DNA of 64,000 nucleotides from Arthrobacter sp. Leaf337 (GTDB lineage Bacteria > Actinomycetota > Actinomycetes > Actinomycetales > Micrococcaceae). Under the pieces are notes generated by a model that had not been told where the DNA came from, ran no database searches, and saw only the letters and a list, made by a program, of their open reading frames with translations. Where the stretch lies: assembly GCF_001423745.1 (NCBI RefSeq), contig NZ_LMPC01000029.1, forward strand, positions 257,212 to 321,211, written 5' to 3'. Below are positions 50,022 to 60,130 of the stretch, piece after piece. A program made the translations under genes and the position numbers. Position 1 is the first letter of the stretch, and each line of letters begins with the position of its first letter.

Positions 50022-51647
50022 TCATGCCGAGGATGCGTGGTCAACTATGGCGCGAAACACATCGACGTGATTCGCGGCCCGGAGGGGCGGTGCGCCCAGG
50101 TAGTCCGACAGTGCATGCGCCCCCCGGAGAACGAGTTCAGCCATGGGATCGTCGTTAGGGCGCGCGAGGAGCCCTTCGCGCAGTCCACTGACCGACAGCG
50201 AGGCGGCCACCTCACCGCGGTGGTTGAAGATCGGCGCGCCGATGGCGGCTATGCCCGGGGTCACCTGATTATCGCTGCGCACGAAGCCCTGCTCCTTGAT
50301 CTCTTCGAGCTCCGCGTAGAACTCAGATCGGGACCGCCCCCGCAGCCATGGTTCGCCGGTGTTGGCTGAGATCGCGGCGTACTCCTCCCATGATTCGCGC
50401 CCCTCGAATGCCAGGAGCGCCCGGGGCGCAGCACCGACGTGCAGCGGAAGTGACTCCCCTAACTGCAGGACACGGCTGTTCACCCGAATCCCATCGATAC
50501 GCTCAATGCAAACGGCCCGGGTCCCACGTCGGATGCACAAGAAGGTTGTCTCGCCGGTCGCTTCATGGATTTCCCGGAGAATCGGGGCGGCAGCCCGCCG
50601 GATATCTGCCCTGCGGGAGAACTCGCCCGAGAGCGCGAGCAGCTTGCTGCCAACACGGTAGGCTCCACGGTGACCGATCTGCTCCACCCAGCCAGCTTCC
50701 GCCAAAGTAGCCAGCATGCGGTAGACCGAACTTACGGGCTCCTCGAGGAGTTCGGTCAGCCGGGCCGAGGTGGCGATCCGCTCTTCCGCCAGCGCCGCCA
50801 TAAGGGCACTGGCCTTGGCGATGACTGCAGGGGTCCGAGTAGCCTCCCGCTCGGACCCCTGCGGCTCTTCGGGTCCGGAGGTATCCCTGGTGTCATTGCC
50901 GCCATCTTGGGCCGTAAACGCTGTGATCGCCTGCGCGGCTTCATCCAGCGTTTGCCTGGCGATCGCCGCCTGGCCCAGAACACTTCCCCGAAGTCCGGCA
51001 ACGGCTATGGCACCGAGCAGGCTGCCGTCGCGGTGGAAAACCGGGACACCAACCGAGGCGACACCTTCTGTTACTTCGCTGTCCTCGACGCTCCACCCGC
51101 GCTCGGCCGCGTGCTCGATCTTTTTTCTCAGCGCATCGGCAGTGAGGGGCGTCTGTGATGCGATGCGCCCGTAGGGGCCACTCTGCAACACGGCTGCCTG
51201 GAACTCCGCTGAAGCCGAGGCAAGAAGGGCCTGGGACGCTGCCCCTGCATGAAGCGGAATGGTGCGCCCCGGGGCCAGGTCAAGCAGGTTGACATCGGAA
51301 CCCTCAACTTGGTCGAGGCACACCGCTCCGTTCTCGCGCAGGACACAGAAGTACGCGCTCATGCCCAACTGCCCGCGGACCCAGCGCAGCCGGGAATGTA
51401 ACTCGGCCCGATCGACGAGGGCATCGGCCGCCGCGTCGCCAAGCTTGAGTAGGGCTGTACCGAGTTCAAGCCTGCCGTCACCCGCCGAACGGATCAGTTT
51501 GGCCTGTTCCAATGCTGCAACTATTCGGTAGACGGTTGGCCGCGGTTCCGAGATGACCCTCGCCAATTCCGCCGGCGTAGATTGCCCGATGCGGGCAAGT
51601 TCGTCGACCACCTGGCTGGCCTTTTTCAACAACTGAATGGTGCTCAT
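50022..51647 (-). CDS. Double-length IclR family regulator A
   Basis: A 541-residue protein containing two complete IclR units. Unit 1: winged helix about residues 5-65 (TPAELARVISEPRPTVYRIV), effector domain about 70-250. A charged linker follows (about 250-280, NDTRDTSGPEEPQGS). Unit 2: winged helix about 280-340 (TSARLTELLEEPVSSVYRML), effector domain about 345-525. Normal IclR proteins are 240-280 residues. It is divergent from the sugar ABC transporter, and a palindrome sits between them. The paralog at 60131 has the same architecture. ATG or GTG near 51647; a CTTTTTC region precedes. Confidence 0.93.
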   Translation of the reverse strand: MSTIQLLKKASQVVDELARIGQSTPAELARVISEPRPTVYRIVAALEQAKLIRSAGDGRLELGTALLKLGDAAADALVDRAELHSRLRWVRGQLGMSAYFCVLRENGAVCLDQVEGSDVNLLDLAPGRTIPLHAGAASQALLASASAEFQAAVLQSGPYGRIASQTPLTADALRKKIEHAAERGWSVEDSEVTEGVASVGVPVFHRDGSLLGAIAVAGLRGSVLGQAAIARQTLDEAAQAITAFTAQDGGNDTRDTSGPEEPQGSEREATRTPAVIAKASALMAALAEERIATSARLTELLEEPVSSVYRMLATLAEAGWVEQIGHRGAYRVGSKLLALSGEFSRRADIRRAAAPILREIHEATGETTFLCIRRGTRAVCIERIDGIRVNSRVLQLGESLPLHVGAAPRALLAFEGRESWEEYAAISANTGEPWLRGRSRSEFYAELEEIKEQGFVRSDNQVTPGIAAIGAPIFNHRGEVAASLSVSGLREGLLARPNDDPMAELVLRGAHALSDYLGAPPLRAANHVDVFRAIVDHASSA

Positions 51648-51760
51648 TGACCGTCTCTTCCATTACCCCTCAAGGGCGCTAGCGCTTGAACTCCCCGGCC
51701 GCGGCTGACCCTGCCCGAATGTAATGCACGACACCACTAGCTTTCTTAGGTGGTACTGTG

Positions 51761-51775
51761 CGAACATGTTGTCCA
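51761..51775. promoter_or_regulatory. Shared 6-3-6 operator (site 2), CGAACA-TGT-TGTCCA
   Basis: In the divergent promoter between IclR A and the ABC transporter. On the minus strand it reads TGGACA-ACA-TGTTCG, matching the other sites in all but the last base. Confidence 0.65.
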
Positions 51776-51880
51776 CTGTACGGCACTAAGTGCTGGCAGT
51801 CACAGACAAAACTAAGGCGCGGCAACCACGACGCGCGGAAGTGGCCCCAAGGGCCACTCGGGCTCCAAAGGAGGAGAACG

Positions 51881-53041
51881 GTGCAAAAGAAATTTTTCCT
51901 GATCGCTGCAACTACCACTGCCGCTTCACTGCTACTGGCGGGATGTGCCGGTGGCGGCGCCGGTTCCGGCGGCGGATCCAACGGCTCGCCCGCGGCACCC
52001 AAGGACACCCGGATCGGTGTCTCCCTGCCGAGCCAGGATGAGGAGCGGTGGATTACCGACGGTTCCGCCATCAAGGAGGGCCTGGAGAAGATCGGTTACC
52101 AGGTGGACCTTCAGTACGCCAACAACGACATTCCCACCCAGCAGCAGCAAGTGGACCAGATGATCACCCAGGGCGCTGACCTTTTGCTCCTGGCTCCGCT
52201 GGACGGGACCGCGCTGACCCCCCAACTCCAGGCTGCCGCAGGTTCTAACATCCCGATCATTTCCTATGACAGGTTCGTCAGGAACAGCGCTGATGTGGAC
52301 GTCTACGTCACCTTCGACAACTTCAAAGTCGGAGCACAGCAGGCGACCTCGCTCCTCATCGGCCTGGGCGTGCTCAACAAAGACGGATCCGAGGGCAGCG
52401 CGAAGGGCCCGTTCAATATCGAACTGTTCGGTGGCTCACTGGACGATAACAACGCGACGTTCGTCTTCAACGGCGGCATGTCCGTCCTGCAGAAATACAT
52501 CGATAACGGCACGCTCGTCATTACATCGGGGCAGAACAAACTCGCCCAGGTCGCCACGGAAAACTGGTCCCAGCAGAAGGCCCAGGAGCGCATGGACAAC
52601 CTGCTGACCGCCAGCTACACCGGAGGTCCCGCGCTCCACGGAGTCCTTACCCCCAACGACAGCGTCGCCCGCGGCGTCATCACTTCGCTTCGAAACGCCG
52701 GCTATGGCCCGACCCTCACCTCCGGGCAGAAGCCCATGCCGGTAACCACCGGTCAGGACGCCGAGGTCGCTTCCGTGAAGCTGGTCAACGACGACGTCCA
52801 GTTCTCCACCGTGTTCAAAGACACCCGCACTCTCGCCGCGCAGGCGGTAAGCGCGGCTGAGGATCTCCTGGCCGGCAAAGAGCCCCAGGTCAACGACACC
52901 AAGTCTTACGACAACGGTTCCAAGATCGTCCCCTCGTTCCTCGTGCCCATCCAGCCGATCTACAAGGACAACATCAAAACCGCGCTGATTGACAGCGGCT
53001 ACTACACCGCTGCTGAGGTTGAAGCCGGCCGCCTTCAGTAG
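51881..53041 (+). CDS. Sugar ABC transporter substrate-binding lipoprotein (ChvE/XylF type)
   Basis: A 386-residue periplasmic-type binding protein anchored as a lipoprotein: signal peptide with LLLAGC lipobox (Cys22) followed by a Gly/Ser linker. The mature part is a type-1 sugar-binding fold with IGVSLPSQDEERWITDG, a hexose-binding VDQMITQGADLLLLAP, PIISYDRFVRNSADVDVYV and VLTPNDSVARGVI. This resembles ChvE and XylF, which bind galactose, glucuronate or xylose. GTG at 51881 has the perfect site AAAGGAGGAGAAC. The hairpin after it probably protects its transcript. Confidence 0.93.
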   Translation: MQKKFFLIAATTTAASLLLAGCAGGGAGSGGGSNGSPAAPKDTRIGVSLPSQDEERWITDGSAIKEGLEKIGYQVDLQYANNDIPTQQQQVDQMITQGADLLLLAPLDGTALTPQLQAAAGSNIPIISYDRFVRNSADVDVYVTFDNFKVGAQQATSLLIGLGVLNKDGSEGSAKGPFNIELFGGSLDDNNATFVFNGGMSVLQKYIDNGTLVITSGQNKLAQVATENWSQQKAQERMDNLLTASYTGGPALHGVLTPNDSVARGVITSLRNAGYGPTLTSGQKPMPVTTGQDAEVASVKLVNDDVQFSTVFKDTRTLAAQAVSAAEDLLAGKEPQVNDTKSYDNGSKIVPSFLVPIQPIYKDNIKTALIDSGYYTAAEVEAGRLQ

Positions 53042-53047
53042 CACCCC

Positions 53048-53082
53048 GGGAGGGGTGCCGAGCCTTCGCCGGTGCCCCTCCC
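53048..53082 (+). other. Intra-operon hairpin after the binding-protein gene
   Basis: A 13-base stem GGGAGGGGTGCCG / CGGTGCCCCTCCC with two wobble pairs and a 9-base loop, 7 bases after the binding-protein stop and 44 bases before the ATPase gene. No T-tract follows, so it probably stabilises the upstream transcript and lets some read-through continue, as commonly seen in ABC operons. Confidence 0.65.
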
Positions 53083-53125
53083 CCAAACCCTTTCCCTTCA
53101 AGACCCCTGATTAGGACGGCGTGCC

Positions 53126-54660
<1,535 letters not shown>

Positions 54661-54664
<4 letters not shown>

Positions 54665-55902
54665 CCATGACAGCCCCCAAGGGATCCCAAATGGGGAAGG
54701 CCTCGCCTCCCGCATCAGTCGTCACCGCCGGCACCAGCGAAATCCGCGAACTGCTCACCCGCAACATGCGCACCAGCGGAATCTACGTCGCACTCGTAGC
54801 GCTCGTCGCGCTCTTCGGCGTCCTGACCGGCGGAGCGTCGCTCGGACCGGGCAACATCACCAACATCGTCCTCCAGTACTCCTACATCCTGATCCTGGCG
54901 ATCGGCATGGTCATCGTGATCATCGCCGGCCACATCGACCTCTCGGTGGGTTCCGTGGTCGCCCTCACCGGAGCCGTCTCGGCAGTGGTCGTCATCCAAT
55001 ACGGCCAGCCATGGTGGGTGGGCGTCATCGCCGCACTCCTAACAGGCCTGCTCATCGGGGCCTGGCACGGCTACTGGGTGGCCTACGTCGGGATCCCGGC
55101 TTTCATCGTCACCCTCGCAGGCATGCTCCTGTTCCGCGGCCTGACCCTGGTAGTGCTGGACAACGTCTCGCTCTCCCCGTTCCCTGCCGAGTACGGCCAG
55201 ATCGCGTCGGGCTTCCTCAACGGTCTCCTGGGCGGTGCCGGTTACGACGTCTTCACCCTTGTAATCTTCGCCATCGCAGTGGCCGGTTACGCATTCAGCC
55301 AGTACCGCACCCGCAAGGCGCTCATCAGCTACAACCAGCTGGTCCCGTCATTCCCCCTGTTCATCGCGAAAATCGTCGTTGTCGCCATCGCGGTCATGAC
55401 CTTCGCCTGGCAGCTGGCCACGGCCCGCGGCATGCCGATCGTCCTGATCATGCTGGCCATCCTGATACTGGCCTACAGCGTCGTGATGCAGCGAAGTGTC
55501 TTCGGTCGACAGGTCTATGCCATCGGCGGCAACGTGGTCGCGGCCGCACTCTCAGGAGTCAAGGTCCGCACCGTCAACTTCTGGATTTTCGTGAACATGG
55601 GACTCCTCTCGGCCCTGGCCGGCATCGTGTTCTCCTCGCGATCCAACGGCGCCCAGCCCGGCGCCGGCAACATGTTCGAACTTGATGCGATCGCCGCAGC
55701 ATTCATTGGCGGCGCCGCTGTCACCGGCGGCGTCGGCAAAGTGGCTGGCGCCATGGCGGGCGGCCTCATCATGGCCGTCATGAGCAACGGGATGCAGCTG
55801 ATGGGCATCGACCAGTCCGTGCAGTCCGTGATCAAGGGCCTGGTACTGCTGCTGGCCGTCGCATTCGACATCTACAACAAGCGCCGCGCCGGCTCACGCT
55901 GA
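54661..55902 (+). CDS. Sugar ABC transporter permease (GguB/MmsB type)
   Basis: A 413-residue permease with about ten hydrophobic helices (IYVALVALVALFGVL, ILILAIGMVIVIIAGHIDLSVGS). GHIDLSVGSVVAL is the CUT2-family motif, and the C-terminal ELDAIAAAFIGGAAVTGGVG is the usual coupling loop. The length with extra helices matches the GguB/MmsB type that handles several monosaccharides. The ATG at 54661 overlaps the ATPase stop. It is followed by 80 bases that hold operator site 3 and the maleylacetate reductase leader. Confidence 0.93.
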
Positions 55903-55936
55903 CCCGCCCGCCCCACCCTTTCCGGAACACCTCGCC

Positions 55937-55951
55937 TGCGCACAATGTTCA
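55937..55951. promoter_or_regulatory. Shared 6-3-6 operator (site 3), TGCGCA-CAA-TGTTCA
   Basis: In the 80-base gap before the maleylacetate reductase gene, 31 bases upstream of its start. The right half is identical to site 4; the left half differs at two central bases. The least perfect of the four copies, but well placed. Confidence 0.45.
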
Positions 55952-55982
55952 GCGAAAAGAATTTACAAAGGAGCTCACCCCT

Positions 55983-57062
55983 ATGACTCGCCAGTTTGTA
56001 TACGAAGCCCTGCCCATGCGAGTGCGGTTCGGCGCCAACTCACTCTCGGCTCTCCCCGAGGAACTCGACCAGATCGGGCTCAAGCGGGTCCTGGTCCTCT
56101 GCTCCCCAGAACAGGAGGACACCGGCCGGCGGGTGGCCGAGGCACTGGGTGACCGTTGCGTGGGTGTGCTGCCCGAAGCCGTCATGCACGTCCCCAACGA
56201 GGTCGCCCAACGCGCCAGCGACGAGGCAGCAAGGGTCGGTGCCGACGGCTGCGTCGCCGTCGGCGGCGGCTCGGCCATCGGACTCGGCAAGGCAATCGCT
56301 CTCAAGCACGGCCTTCCGATCGTCGCCGTGCCCACCACCTACGCCGGCTCCGAAATGACCCCCGTGTGGGGCCTCACCACCGACGGGCGTAAGGAAACCG
56401 GCCGCGACCCCCGGGTACTGCCCCGCAGTGTTGTCTACGACCCCGAGCTGACCGCAACACTGCCAGCCTCCATGTCGGTGACCAGCGGCATCAACGCCAT
56501 CGCACACGCCGTCGAGGCCCTTTATGCCCCGGACGCCACCCCGATCATCTCGCTGATGGCCGAGGAAGGCGTCAAAGCCCTCGCCGCCGCCCTCCCCGCG
56601 ATAGTCGCCGATCCCTCGGACCCAGGGGCCAGGAGCAACGCCCTCTACGGATCATGGCTGTGTGGCGCGTGCCTGGGAGCCACCACGATGTCCCTGCACC
56701 ACAAGCTGTGCCACGCGCTGGGCGGAACCCTCAACCTTCCGCACGCCCAAACCCACACGGTGGTGCTCCCCCACGCCCTCAGCTTCAACCAGCCGGCAGC
56801 ACCCGAGGCCACCGCGGCCCTTTCACGGGCCCTGGGTGGCGCGGCCGACCCGGCCGAACGGTTGTGGGAGATCGCAGGCGAACTTAACGCGCCACGGTCC
56901 CTCGCCGAACTTGGCATGCGGGAGGAGGACATCCCCCGAATCGCCGAAGAGGTAACCAGCCGCTCCTACGGCAACCCGCGCCCTATCACCTACGACGATG
57001 TCGTGGGAATCCTGAACGCCGCCTGGGCCGGAAAGCCGCCAAGCCCCAACCCCTCCGTTTGA
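55983..57062 (+). CDS. Maleylacetate reductase
   Basis: A 359-residue iron-type alcohol dehydrogenase of the maleylacetate reductase group. VGGGSAIGLGKAIAL is the nucleotide-binding loop, VPTTYAGSEMTPVWG the family block, GINAIAHAVEALY carries metal-type His, and SLHHKLCHALGGTLNLPHAQTHT supplies the remaining ligands. It reduces maleylacetate (from hydroxyquinol cleavage) to 3-oxoadipate with NADH. AAAGGAG lies upstream of ATG 55983. It joins the hydroxyquinol dioxygenase gene two places downstream. Confidence 0.94.
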   Translation: MTRQFVYEALPMRVRFGANSLSALPEELDQIGLKRVLVLCSPEQEDTGRRVAEALGDRCVGVLPEAVMHVPNEVAQRASDEAARVGADGCVAVGGGSAIGLGKAIALKHGLPIVAVPTTYAGSEMTPVWGLTTDGRKETGRDPRVLPRSVVYDPELTATLPASMSVTSGINAIAHAVEALYAPDATPIISLMAEEGVKALAAALPAIVADPSDPGARSNALYGSWLCGACLGATTMSLHHKLCHALGGTLNLPHAQTHTVVLPHALSFNQPAAPEATAALSRALGGAADPAERLWEIAGELNAPRSLAELGMREEDIPRIAEEVTSRSYGNPRPITYDDVVGILNAAWAGKPPSPNPSV

Positions 57063-57185
57063 GGCACGGAAGCGGCCTCCGGAAACGTCTGAACGATGAC
57101 CCGCCGGAGGCCCGCTGGCCCGCCCAACCCCCTGAACCTCGAACATCCGGAATCTCGTTCAGCAGAACTACTTAGGAGACCGACC

Positions 57186-58136
57186 TTGCCCACCATGCGG
57201 ACCATCGCCCCAGGAATCGAAGTATCTCCCCTGGCACTTGGCACCAACGTCTTCGGCTGGACCGCTGACACCGCGACCTCCCACTCGATCCTCGAGGCCT
57301 ACATCGAAGGCGGCGGGAATTTTCTGGACACCGCCGATTCCTACTCCTTCTGGGGAGAGGGAAATTCTGGCGGCGAGTCCGAAACCATCATCGGCAAGTG
57401 GCTGGCCGGCCGTTCCAACCGGGATGATCTCGTTCTGGCAACCAAAGTCAGCCACCACCCCGACCTCCAAGGGATGGCCCCCAAGACAATCCGTACCGCC
57501 GTCGACGGCTCGCTCACCCGCCTCGGCGTCGACACCATCGACATCTACTACGCCCACTTCGACGACCCGGGGACACCCCTGGCCGACAGCATCGCTGCAA
57601 TGTCCTCGCTGGTGGACGAAGGAAAGGTGCGGTCCCTCGGGATCTCTAACTACTCAGCAGAGCGCATCGAGGAATGGCTTAGAATCTCCGAGCGGGAAGG
57701 ATTCCACACACCTGTCGCGCTGGAGCCCCAATACAGCCTCATGGAGCGTGGCGTCGAAGCAGACATCCTGCCCGTGGCGATCAAGCACAGCCTGGCAGTC
57801 ATGCCTTACTACTCCTTGGCCCACGGCTTCCTGACGGGAAAATACGCCGGCACGGCGCCGATCGAGGGTCCTCGAGCCGCCGACGCCTCGAAGTACCTCA
57901 CGCCTCAAGGACTCCGGGTTCTGGACGTTGTGCGTCTCGTGGCCTCCAATCATAATGTCCAGCCCGCCTCCATCGCCCTCGCGTGGTTGGCTGCTCAACC
58001 CGGCGTCGTCGCCCCCATCGCCAGTGCGCGGACTAACGGGCAGGTTCCCCCGCTGCTGGAGGCCATGGACATCAGACTCACCGACGCCGAACTTCAGGAC
58101 CTCGACGCTGCATCCCAGCCCTTGGTCCGCGCCTAG
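57186..58136 (+). CDS. Aldo/keto reductase
   Basis: A 316-residue AKR of the potassium-channel-beta/YajO type. Catalytic residues are Asp and Tyr in FLDTADSYSFWGEG, Lys in DLVLATKVSHH, and His in IYYAHFDDP. The C-terminal VAPIASART and DIRLTDAEL block is the coenzyme phosphate loop. TTG at 57186 with TAGGAGACCGACC before it is preferred; ATG 57195 is possible. Between maleylacetate reductase and hydroxyquinol dioxygenase it probably reduces or oxidises a carbonyl intermediate of this pathway or of a sugar. Confidence 0.9.
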   Translation: MPTMRTIAPGIEVSPLALGTNVFGWTADTATSHSILEAYIEGGGNFLDTADSYSFWGEGNSGGESETIIGKWLAGRSNRDDLVLATKVSHHPDLQGMAPKTIRTAVDGSLTRLGVDTIDIYYAHFDDPGTPLADSIAAMSSLVDEGKVRSLGISNYSAERIEEWLRISEREGFHTPVALEPQYSLMERGVEADILPVAIKHSLAVMPYYSLAHGFLTGKYAGTAPIEGPRAADASKYLTPQGLRVLDVVRLVASNHNVQPASIALAWLAAQPGVVAPIASARTNGQVPPLLEAMDIRLTDAELQDLDAASQPLVRA

Positions 58137-58201
58137 AGAACCGATTCATTGCCCCCGTCCTGAGAAGCACCACCGCCCCCACCGACAGCGAGGAAATTAT
58201 C

Positions 58202-59134
58202 GTGAACAACCAGACCCGAGTCATTGAAACCGGCCCTCATGTAGGCCTGCACCGCGTCTCCGAGGCCCAGCAAAGGGTCGAGGAGAAATTGGTCGAGAAT
58301 GTGTTGGCCTCCTTCGAGGGCTGCCAGGACCCGAGACTCAAACTACTCATGCAGTCATTGACCCGGCACATCCACTCCTTCATCCGTGAAGTGCGCCTGA
58401 CAGAAGCCGAATGGAATGTCGCAATCAGCTTCCTGACGGCGGCCGGCCACATCACAGACGACAAACGGCAGGAATTCATCCTGCTCTCCGACGTGTTCGG
58501 AGCATCGATGCAAACGATCGCCGTCAACAACGAGACCATTGACAACGCGACCGAGGCCACAGTTTTTGGCCCCTTCTTCGTCGAAGACGCTCCGGAAATC
58601 GAGAACGGTGGGGACATCGCCGGCGCCGCTCCCGGCCAGCCATGCTGGGTCGAAGGCAGCGTCAAGGACACCGCTGGCAACCCCATCCCAAATGCGAGAA
58701 TCGAAGTTTGGGAAGCCGACGAGGACGGCTTCTACGACGTACAGTACTCTGACCAGCGAGTGTCCGGCCGGGCCCATCTCTTCAGCGACGCGAATGGTAG
58801 CTACCGGTTCTGGGGGCTGACGCCGACCCCATACCCGATCCCCCACGACGGCCCGGTGGGGGAAATGCTGGAGGCCGTCGGACGGTCACCCATGCGGGCC
58901 TCGCACCTCCACTTCATGGTCACCGCGCCGGGCCTGCGGACATTGGTAACGCATATCTTTGTCCGCGGCGACGAACTGTTGAAGCACGACAGCGTTTTTG
59001 GGGTCAAGGAATCTCTCATCAGGGACTTCGAAGAACAGGCACCCGGTACGGCTGCGCCCGACGGACGCGACCTCGGGGGCCGGTCCTGGGCCAGAACCCG
59101 CTTCGACATCGTTCTCGCCCCATTCACGAGCTGA
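58202..59134 (+). CDS. Hydroxyquinol 1,2-dioxygenase (intradiol)
   Basis: A 310-residue intradiol dioxygenase. The non-heme Fe(III) ligands are Tyr178 (DGFYDVQY), Tyr211 (PTPYPIPHDG), His235 and His237 (ASHLHFMV). Their spacing (33, 24, 2) equals that known for hydroxyquinol 1,2-dioxygenase. An N-terminal helical dimer domain (residues 20-120) is present. It cleaves 1,2,4-trihydroxybenzene to maleylacetate via 3-hydroxy-cis,cis-muconate. GTG 58202 follows GAGGAAATTATC. Coupled by position with the maleylacetate reductase. Confidence 0.94.
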   Translation: MNNQTRVIETGPHVGLHRVSEAQQRVEEKLVENVLASFEGCQDPRLKLLMQSLTRHIHSFIREVRLTEAEWNVAISFLTAAGHITDDKRQEFILLSDVFGASMQTIAVNNETIDNATEATVFGPFFVEDAPEIENGGDIAGAAPGQPCWVEGSVKDTAGNPIPNARIEVWEADEDGFYDVQYSDQRVSGRAHLFSDANGSYRFWGLTPTPYPIPHDGPVGEMLEAVGRSPMRASHLHFMVTAPGLRTLVTHIFVRGDELLKHDSVFGVKESLIRDFEEQAPGTAAPDGRDLGGRSWARTRFDIVLAPFTS

Positions 59135-59230
59135 CCGTAGTCACCAGGGGAAGGACAGCAGCTCCTGCCTCCCCTCCCCACATACCTGCTGGGCAGTACC
59201 CGCATGCCCACCCTGGATAAGGACAGCCAC

Positions 59231-59944
59231 ATGAGCTCCCATCACAAGAGCAGCCCGAGGGTTTCGCTCTTCTGCGCCGCCGCACTGAAGCCGGCCCTAG
59301 AAAGCCTCGGCCTGGAGTCCCTCAGCACCGAGATCGGCGCTACCGTGGACATCGTCTACGCCTCAACCAACGTGTTGGTGCAGCGGATCGACGCCGGCGC
59401 TCTGCCGGACGTGATGATCGGCATGTCGGCCTCCCTCCAAGCTCTGGCAGCCTCAGGCGTCCTGGCGGCCGGCACCATCGTCCCTTTAGCGAAATCCGGG
59501 ATAGGCATCGCGGCATGCCCTGGCAGGAAACAGCCGGACATTTCCACTGTCAGGACGCTGGCGGGAACCCTAACCGCCGCCGGCTCCGTCGCCTATTCAC
59601 GCAACAGCCCCAGCGGGCTGTACTTCCAGACCCTGATCACGAAGCTCGGCATTGCCGACGAGGTGAATTCGCGAGCCACGCTCATCGACCACGGGCCCAC
59701 CGCGGCAGCTGTCATCGACGGACGAGCAGATCTCGCGGTCCAGCAGATCAGCGAACTCCTGCATGTGCCCGGCGCACGGGTCATCGGCCCGCTGCCGGAC
59801 TCCGTCCAGCACTACACGAACTTTGCGATTGCTTCCACTGCGCCAGCGGCACGGAAACCGGCGGCTAAAGCACTCACCCGTTTCCTCCTCACCGGGCCGC
59901 AGGCCAAGACTGCCTATGCCGATTCAGGCCTGGAAGTTTCGTAG
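59231..59944 (+). CDS. Orphan ModA-like substrate-binding domain protein, no signal peptide
   Basis: A 237-residue periplasmic-binding-protein fold. VSLFCAAALKPALESLGLE matches the ModA opening. VDIVYASTNVLVQRIDAGALPDVMIGMS and IVPLAKSGIGIA follow, along with GYF-type SPSGLYFQTLITK and AVQQISELL. No signal peptide or lipobox precedes it (start ATG 59231, MSSHHKSS), and no permease or ATPase partner is present. It may sense a small acid in the cytoplasm or be a non-exported relative. It lies at the end of the hydroxyquinol set, 187 bases before the second IclR gene. Confidence 0.8.
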   Translation: MSSHHKSSPRVSLFCAAALKPALESLGLESLSTEIGATVDIVYASTNVLVQRIDAGALPDVMIGMSASLQALAASGVLAAGTIVPLAKSGIGIAACPGRKQPDISTVRTLAGTLTAAGSVAYSRNSPSGLYFQTLITKLGIADEVNSRATLIDHGPTAAAVIDGRADLAVQQISELLHVPGARVIGPLPDSVQHYTNFAIASTAPAARKPAAKALTRFLLTGPQAKTAYADSGLEVS

Positions 59945-60038
59945 CGGCCAACGCCAAGTCGGGCGCTCCAGTGTGGCCCTAAGGGATCGCGGCGAGATCG
60001 GGCTGGCGCGGTCGCCCTCGACTGCAAGTCGCATATAC

Positions 60039-60053
60039 TGGACAGGTTGTTCA
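60039..60053. promoter_or_regulatory. Shared 6-3-6 operator (site 4), TGGACA-GGT-TGTTCA
   Basis: In the 186-base gap upstream of the second double-IclR gene, overlapping a possible TATACT -10 region just before it. It differs from site 1 at one base in each of the spacer and the right half. Candidate autoregulatory operator. Confidence 0.65.
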
Positions 60054-60130
60054 TGAAAGGCGACATCCTGCCCGGTCCCCCGATTCATGTCGCTTGTGGC
60101 GCGAGGCAGTTCGATTCGAGGGGTGCAACC

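Noticed and set aside
59231..59944. Molybdate ABC transporter
   Set aside because: No ModB or ModC gene and no signal peptide, so a working transporter is not supported.
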